Shown: positions 5,486-9,213 of the stretch, piece by piece
Layout of the letters: each line of letters starts with the position of its first letter
Numbering within the stretch: the stretch's first letter is position 1
DNA from: Candidatus Gastranaerophilales bacterium
Lineage (GTDB): Bacteria; Cyanobacteriota; Vampirovibrionia; Gastranaerophilales; Gastranaerophilaceae
Reading direction: 5' to 3'
NCBI GenBank assembly: GCA_021202305.1
Contig: JAJQDG010000050.1
Span: 1-9,213 of the forward strand
DNA length: 9,213 bases
Notes under the pieces: model-generated
What the model was told of the DNA's origin: nothing
What the model saw: the letters and a program-made list of their open reading frames with translations, nothing else
The model's database searches: none
Position numbers and translations under genes: made by a program

Positions 5486-6721
5486 ATGGCTGCAAGTTTT
5501 TTGCATGGTGTTGAAACCATAGAAGTAACAAAAGGTGCAAGGAGTGTAACAACCGTAAAAACCGCCGTAATCGGTTTGGTCGGAACTGCACCTGTTGAAG
5601 ATATTGATGAAGATTATAGGACAGTAAATGAGCCTGTAGTAATTTCAAGTGATACCGATGCCGTTAAGTATTTCGGCAATTCAAAATCAGGCTATACAAT
5701 TCCGCAGGCACTTGATGCAATTTTCGATCAGGGTGCAGGAATTGTTATTGTAATAAACGTCTATGACCCTGATATACATTCTGATGTGTCGGAGGTAACA
5801 AAAGCAGATATCATAGGCGGAGTTGACTCTGATACCGGAAAAAGAACAGGATTGAATGCTTTTCAGGATTGCTATTCCTTGTTCGGTTATTATCCGAAAA
5901 CAATTATTGCTCCTGTTTTTTGCGAAGAAACTGCCGTTGTAACAGAAATTAATTCAATATGCGAGAAAATAAGGGCAATAGGGCTTGTTGATGCACCTGT
6001 CGGAACTACCGTTCAAGAAGCCATTACAGGCAGAGGAAGCGAGGGTACAATAAACTTTAATACGTCATCAGACAGAATTGTTCTTTGTTATCCCCACGTT
6101 AAAGTTTATGATTCCGAAACGGATTCTAATATTTTAGAACCGTATTCTCAAAGATTAGCAGGAGTAATTGCCGCAAAAGATTTAGATAAAGGATATCACT
6201 GGTCGCCATCCAATACTGAAATTAACGGAATTGTGGGTGTTGAAAAACAACTAACTTCAATGATAAATGACCCGGCATCTGAGGTCAATCAGCTCAATGA
6301 AGCAGGAATTGTAACTATTTTCAATTCTTACGGCTCAGGCTTAAGAACCTGGGGAAACCGCTCTGCTGCATATCCTGCTTCTGTAGACCCGACTAATTTC
6401 ATCAATGTTCGAAGAACGGCTGATATTTTGCATGAAAGTGTTGAATATTCAATGCTGCAATTTATGGATTATCCGATAGATAACGGCTTGATAGATTCAA
6501 TCTGCGAAACGGTAAATCAATTTATCAGAAGTCTAATAGGCAGAGGAGCATTAATTGACGGGAAGTGTTCATTTAATTCCGAAAAAAATTCCTCAACAGA
6601 CATTGCCGCAGGACATTTGACTTTTGATATTGAATTTATGCCTCCGACACCGGCTGAGCGGATAACTTTTGAATCATTTATAGATATCAGCCTGTTGGAA
6701 TCGCTCGGAGCGGAATCTTAA
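5486..6721 (+). CDS. Contractile tail sheath protein, FI/Mu gpL-like
   Basis: A 411-aa sheath subunit, near the usual length of P2-type FI proteins. The start MAASFLHGVETIEVTKGARS with VTTVKTAVIGLVGTAP (20-36) is typical of the FI family, where this strand enters the neighbouring subunit. Further features are 'VKYFGNSKSGYTIPQALDAIFDQGAGIVIVINV' (about 60-92) and the C-terminal half with 'YSQRLAGVIAAKDLDKGYHWSPSNTEINGIVG' (225-255), 'FNSYGSGLRTWGNR' (279-292) and 'NVRRTADILHESVEYSMLQF' (306-325). These form the conserved core that contracts around the tube. The gene has its own strong GAGGAG site. Its TAA overlaps the next ATG as TAATG. In Mu the sheath gene is directly followed by the tube gene; here a 59-aa gene intervenes. 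Confidence 0.93.
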   Translation: MAASFLHGVETIEVTKGARSVTTVKTAVIGLVGTAPVEDIDEDYRTVNEPVVISSDTDAVKYFGNSKSGYTIPQALDAIFDQGAGIVIVINVYDPDIHSDVSEVTKADIIGGVDSDTGKRTGLNAFQDCYSLFGYYPKTIIAPVFCEETAVVTEINSICEKIRAIGLVDAPVGTTVQEAITGRGSEGTINFNTSSDRIVLCYPHVKVYDSETDSNILEPYSQRLAGVIAAKDLDKGYHWSPSNTEINGIVGVEKQLTSMINDPASEVNQLNEAGIVTIFNSYGSGLRTWGNRSAAYPASVDPTNFINVRRTADILHESVEYSMLQFMDYPIDNGLIDSICETVNQFIRSLIGRGALIDGKCSFNSEKNSSTDIAAGHLTFDIEFMPPTPAERITFESFIDISLLESLGAES

Positions 6722-6900
6722 TGTATGAAGCCGTCAATGACAGAGGTGAACTGGAAGTTTGCACGGATATTTTTGACCTCTGTTATTCCTGCAAAAATTT
6801 ATCTAAATGCCCTCTATTTCAGGCTCTTAGCAAGGAGTACGTCATTTTGCATTACTCGGATATTGAGATAAAAGAATACGGTATTTACAAACGGAACTAA
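6721..6900 (+). CDS. Small Cys-rich protein between sheath and tube, unknown
   Basis: A 59-aa ORF begins with ATG at 6721, overlapping the sheath stop (TAATG), and ends in TAA at 6898-6900. Four cysteines occur at residues 14, 21, 24 and 30, spaced C-x6-C-x2-C-x5-C, in a stretch ending KNLSKCPLF. This suggests a small zinc-binding or iron-binding knuckle. The rest is acidic with no hydrophobic span or signal peptide. The TAATG junction, unbroken frame and tight packing support a real gene. I do not recognise the family, and no function is assigned. A tail-assembly aid or an unrelated accessory protein are both possible. Confidence 0.65.
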   Translation: MYEAVNDRGELEVCTDIFDLCYSCKNLSKCPLFQALSKEYVILHYSDIEIKEYGIYKRN

Positions 6901-6934
6901 AATCAGGGTCGCAGGGTCTTGGAAAGGGAAATTA

Positions 6935-7456
6935 ATGTCTAAGATAGAAATAAATAAACTAACAAACGCAAATGTTTATATGAACAGAATTAACCTTTTA
7001 GGCAGAGCCGAAGAAGTACAGCTTCCGCAAATCAAGCATAAAATGGCAGAGCATAAGGCTTTAGGAATGATAGGCTCTGCTGAATTTTTCGCAGGTATTG
7101 ATAAACTTGAATGCAAAATTAAGTGGAATGCTCTGTATCCAAGCGTTTTACTTGCCTGCGCAAACCCTTTTACCTCCGCTTTAATTCAAGTTCGGGCAAA
7201 TTTAGAAACATATAACGGTACAGGAAGAACAAACGAAGTTCCTGCAACAGCTTTTTTAATCGGTACATTTAAAGAGTTTCCGTTGGGGAATATAAAGCCG
7301 CACGAAAATGCTGAATATGAAACAACAATGAGTGTAACTTACGCAAAACTCATTGTTGACAGTGTTGAAATTTTTGAAATTGATGTCCTTGAAAACATTT
7401 ACAAAGTCGGAATGGTGGATATGCTCTCGACATTTAAAAGCAATACGGGGGCTTAA
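6935..7456 (+). CDS. Major tail tube protein, FII/Mu gpM-like
   Basis: A 173-aa protein with the length and pattern of the P2 FII-type tail tube: an N-terminal 'NANVYMNRINLLGRAEEVQLPQIKHKMAEHKALGMIG' with the 'G.....LP....K' loop, the hallmark 'DKLECKIKWN' strand (about 55-64), a middle insert around 'RTNEVPATAFLIGTFKEFPLG', and a long C-terminal 'YAKLIVDSVEIFEIDVLENIYKVGM' strand. Monomers of this fold stack as hexameric rings under the sheath. The ATG follows a GGAAAGGGAA purine run eight bases away. Its TAA is shared with the portal ATG (TAATG), so tube and portal are translationally coupled. Confidence 0.92.
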   Translation: MSKIEINKLTNANVYMNRINLLGRAEEVQLPQIKHKMAEHKALGMIGSAEFFAGIDKLECKIKWNALYPSVLLACANPFTSALIQVRANLETYNGTGRTNEVPATAFLIGTFKEFPLGNIKPHENAEYETTMSVTYAKLIVDSVEIFEIDVLENIYKVGMVDMLSTFKSNTGA

Positions 7457-8937
7457 TGACAGAAAAATCCGTACTTAAAAAAGCAAATTCAAATAAAGGT
7501 TTGACAGAAGAAATCGCAACGCGCAAACGTGCATTAAATTTTTATTCTCTTGCTAATATCCTGCCTGACCCCGATATTGTTCTGAGAAAACAGGGCAAAG
7601 ATATCAAGATTTATAAAGAATTACTTTGCGACCCCCATGTTTTTGCCTGTACTCAATCAAGAAAAGCAGGCGTTTTATCTCTTGATTGGGAAATTAACAG
7701 GGGAATTGATAAAGACAAAAATTCAGAAGAAATTATCAACCTTTTAAGAAAATTAAATATCAACAAACTTATGAGCGATATTCTTGATGCCACACAATTT
7801 GGTTATCAGCCTTTAGAAATTATATGGGAAAAATCAAAATCAGGACATATTTTACCTGCAAAAATAATTGCAAAACCGCCCGAATGGTTTTGTTTTGATG
7901 ATGATAACAATCTAAAATTCAGAACAAAAGAAAATTACTATGGCGAAATTGTCCCTGATAAAAAATTTCTTCTTGCACAAAATAACCCTAGCTACAACAA
8001 TCCTTACGGCGAACGCACACTATCTCGCTGTTTTTGGGCAGTAACTTTTAAAAAAGGCGGATTAAAATTCTGGGTTGTATTTACTGAAAAATACGGAATG
8101 CCTCATCTTATCGGCAAACACCCCAGAGGTGCAACAAAGGATGAAACGGAAACTCTTGCCGATATGCTTGAGGATATGGTGCAGGATGCCATTGCCGTTA
8201 TTCCCGATGATTCATCTGTTGAAATCCAAGAAGCTAATAAATCATCATCCGCTGAAATTTATGAAAAATTAATCGATAAAATGAATTCGGAAATTTCAAA
8301 GGCTGTTTTAGGTCAGACTTTAACAACCGAAATAGGTTCAACAGGGAGTTATGCCGCTGCAAATACTCACATGGCTGTAAGGCAGGATATTATTGATGCA
8401 GACAGAAAACTTGTTGAAAGCGTTATTAATCAATTAATCCGGTGGATTTATGAAATCAATTATTCAACAGAAGAAATTCCCGTTTTTGAAATGTATGCCC
8501 CTGAAGATGTTGATTTATCTTTAGCGCAGCGGGACAAAATCCTATCTGAAACAGGAGTTAAATTCACCAAGGAATATTTTATTAAAAATTACGGACTTGA
8601 AAATGAGGATTTTGATATCCGAGAAGATTTTTATCCTGTACAAACTCCTAATTTTAAAGAATTTCAAGAACAAGAAGATGAGCCAAACGATAATGCACCT
8701 TTAGGACAGACGCAGCTTGAAGAACTTTTTAAATTTATATCGGAAACCGAACTCACCTCTCAGGCACAAAACCTCTTAAATCCAATTATTTCATTAATTG
8801 AAACCTGTGACAGCTATGAAGACTTGGAAAACGTTTTAAAAGAGAAAAATTTAAAAAGCAAAAAGTTTGAACAGGATTTACAAAAAGCACTATTCCTTTG
8901 TGAACTGCAAGGAAGGAGCGATGGATTAGATGACTAA
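7456..8937 (+). CDS. Portal protein, DUF935 (Mu gp29-like)
   Basis: A 493-aa portal, close to the usual DUF935 length. It forms the dodecameric channel through which terminase drives DNA. Conserved-looking landmarks are 'LNFYSLANILPDPDIVLRKQGKDIKIYKELLCDPHV' (about 27-62), 'ACTQSRKAGVLSLDWEI' (64-80), 'QFGYQPLEIIWEK' (115-127), 'KPPEWFCFDDDNNL' (140-153), 'YNNPYGERTLSRCFW' (180-194), 'KFWVVFTEKYGMPHLIGKHPRG' (204-225) and 'TTEIGSTGSYAAANTH' (293-308). The C-terminal third is acidic and lower in conservation. In Mu the portal lies next to the terminase; here it follows the tube, far from the terminase on the other strand. The start overlaps the tube stop; its end overlaps the methyltransferase start by 8 bp. 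Confidence 0.95.
   Translation: MTEKSVLKKANSNKGLTEEIATRKRALNFYSLANILPDPDIVLRKQGKDIKIYKELLCDPHVFACTQSRKAGVLSLDWEINRGIDKDKNSEEIINLLRKLNINKLMSDILDATQFGYQPLEIIWEKSKSGHILPAKIIAKPPEWFCFDDDNNLKFRTKENYYGEIVPDKKFLLAQNNPSYNNPYGERTLSRCFWAVTFKKGGLKFWVVFTEKYGMPHLIGKHPRGATKDETETLADMLEDMVQDAIAVIPDDSSVEIQEANKSSSAEIYEKLIDKMNSEISKAVLGQTLTTEIGSTGSYAAANTHMAVRQDIIDADRKLVESVINQLIRWIYEINYSTEEIPVFEMYAPEDVDLSLAQRDKILSETGVKFTKEYFIKNYGLENEDFDIREDFYPVQTPNFKEFQEQEDEPNDNAPLGQTQLEELFKFISETELTSQAQNLLNPIISLIETCDSYEDLENVLKEKNLKSKKFEQDLQKALFLCELQGRSDGLDD
8911..8932 (+). promoter_or_regulatory. Ribosome binding site of the methyltransferase gene
   Basis: GGAAGGAG (8911-8918) lies inside the portal gene, 11 bases before ATG at 8930. 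An ATG at 8921 opens only ATG GAT TAG, so 8930 is the supported start. Confidence 0.6.
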
Positions 8938-9213
8938 GTTAAAATTCTTTGATGCGTTTTCTGGAATCGGTGGATTTAAGTTAGGTCTTGAACGTGCAGG
9001 ATTTGAGTGTGTCGGATATTGCGACAATGATAAATATGCAAACAAGTTATACAGGGCATATTACAAACCCAATAAGGAGAAGTTTTTTAATGATATCACA
9101 ACAATCAATACAGATGAGTTGCCCGACTTTGATATTTTCTGCGGCGGATTTCCTTGTCAGAGTTTCTCAATTGCAGGAAAAAGACGGGGATTTGAAGACA
9201 CAAGAGGCACAAT
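8930..9213 (+). CDS. C5-cytosine DNA methyltransferase, HhaI/Dcm-like (5' part only)
   Basis: An enzyme that transfers a methyl group from S-adenosylmethionine to C5 of cytosine in DNA. The 94 visible residues contain motif I FDAFSGIGGFKLGLERAGF (7-25), which binds the methyl donor, and motif IV CGGFPCQSFSIAGKRRGF (71-88) with the catalytic Cys76 in the PCQ loop, followed by EDTRGT. The spacing is like that of the single-domain enzyme M.HhaI. The window ends inside the gene, so the target-recognition domain is unseen and specificity cannot be read. It overlaps the portal gene by 8 bp in a different frame, so it is part of the late operon. It probably protects phage DNA from restriction or marks it; no restriction enzyme is visible. 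Confidence 0.93.
   Translation, partial: MTKLKFFDAFSGIGGFKLGLERAGFECVGYCDNDKYANKLYRAYYKPNKEKFFNDITTINTDELPDFDIFCGGFPCQSFSIAGKRRGFEDTRGT

Noticed and set aside
8075..8272. 65-aa ORF inside the portal gene
   Set aside because: Alternate-frame shadow within the DUF935 portal; no ribosome binding site and no recognisable sequence.
1..9213. CRISPR array, tRNA, insertion sequence, attachment site or phage end
   Set aside because: No regularly spaced repeats, cloverleaf, transposase or terminal repeats were seen on either strand; the window seems to lie inside the phage structural region.

Overview
The window is the structural (late) region of a Mu-like, contractile-tailed prophage or phage. It sits in an AT-rich genome with purine-rich Shine-Dalgarno sites. 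The codon style is that of a low-GC anaerobic or gut-type bacterium, but nothing here fixes the host phylum. No transposase, integrase, tRNA, rRNA, CRISPR array, insertion sequence or phage end is visible.

Layout: two divergent operons leave a 241-bp intergenic region (1769-2009). The leftward operon (1768 to 1) encodes a small single-membrane-span coiled-coil protein, a small coiled-coil protein, a DUF1804-like small terminase and a Mu gp28-like large terminase cut by the window edge. The rightward operon (2010 to the right edge) encodes a Mu I-type protease/scaffold, the major capsid protein, a small HI1506/gp35-like head protein, a DUF2190-type decoration protein, gp36 (DUF1320), gp37 (DUF1834), the tail sheath, a 59-aa Cys-rich protein, the tail tube, a DUF935 portal (Mu gp29-like) and the start of a C5-cytosine DNA methyltransferase. 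The rightward genes are tightly packed, with four TAATG stop/start overlaps. No stretch over 300 bases lacks a gene.

How they work together: the portal, protease/scaffold, capsid and decoration proteins build the procapsid. The terminase pair packages DNA through the portal. gp36 and gp37 probably act at the head-tail joining and tail-completion stage, and the sheath and tube form the contractile tail. The methyltransferase may protect phage DNA from host restriction.

Most notable points: (1) the major capsid gene is interrupted by an in-frame TGA at 3781-3783, and the same frame then continues for 44 codons with what looks like the normal C-terminus of this capsid family, ending in TAG; (2) none of the 13 complete genes ends in TGA; (3) compared with Mu, the late region is rearranged, with terminase on the opposite strand and the portal moved behind the tail tube next to a methyltransferase; (4) the divergent intergenic region has a good promoter with a perfect palindrome in its spacer, and a terminator-like hairpin. 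Family names come from recognising protein patterns by eye; no database search was run.
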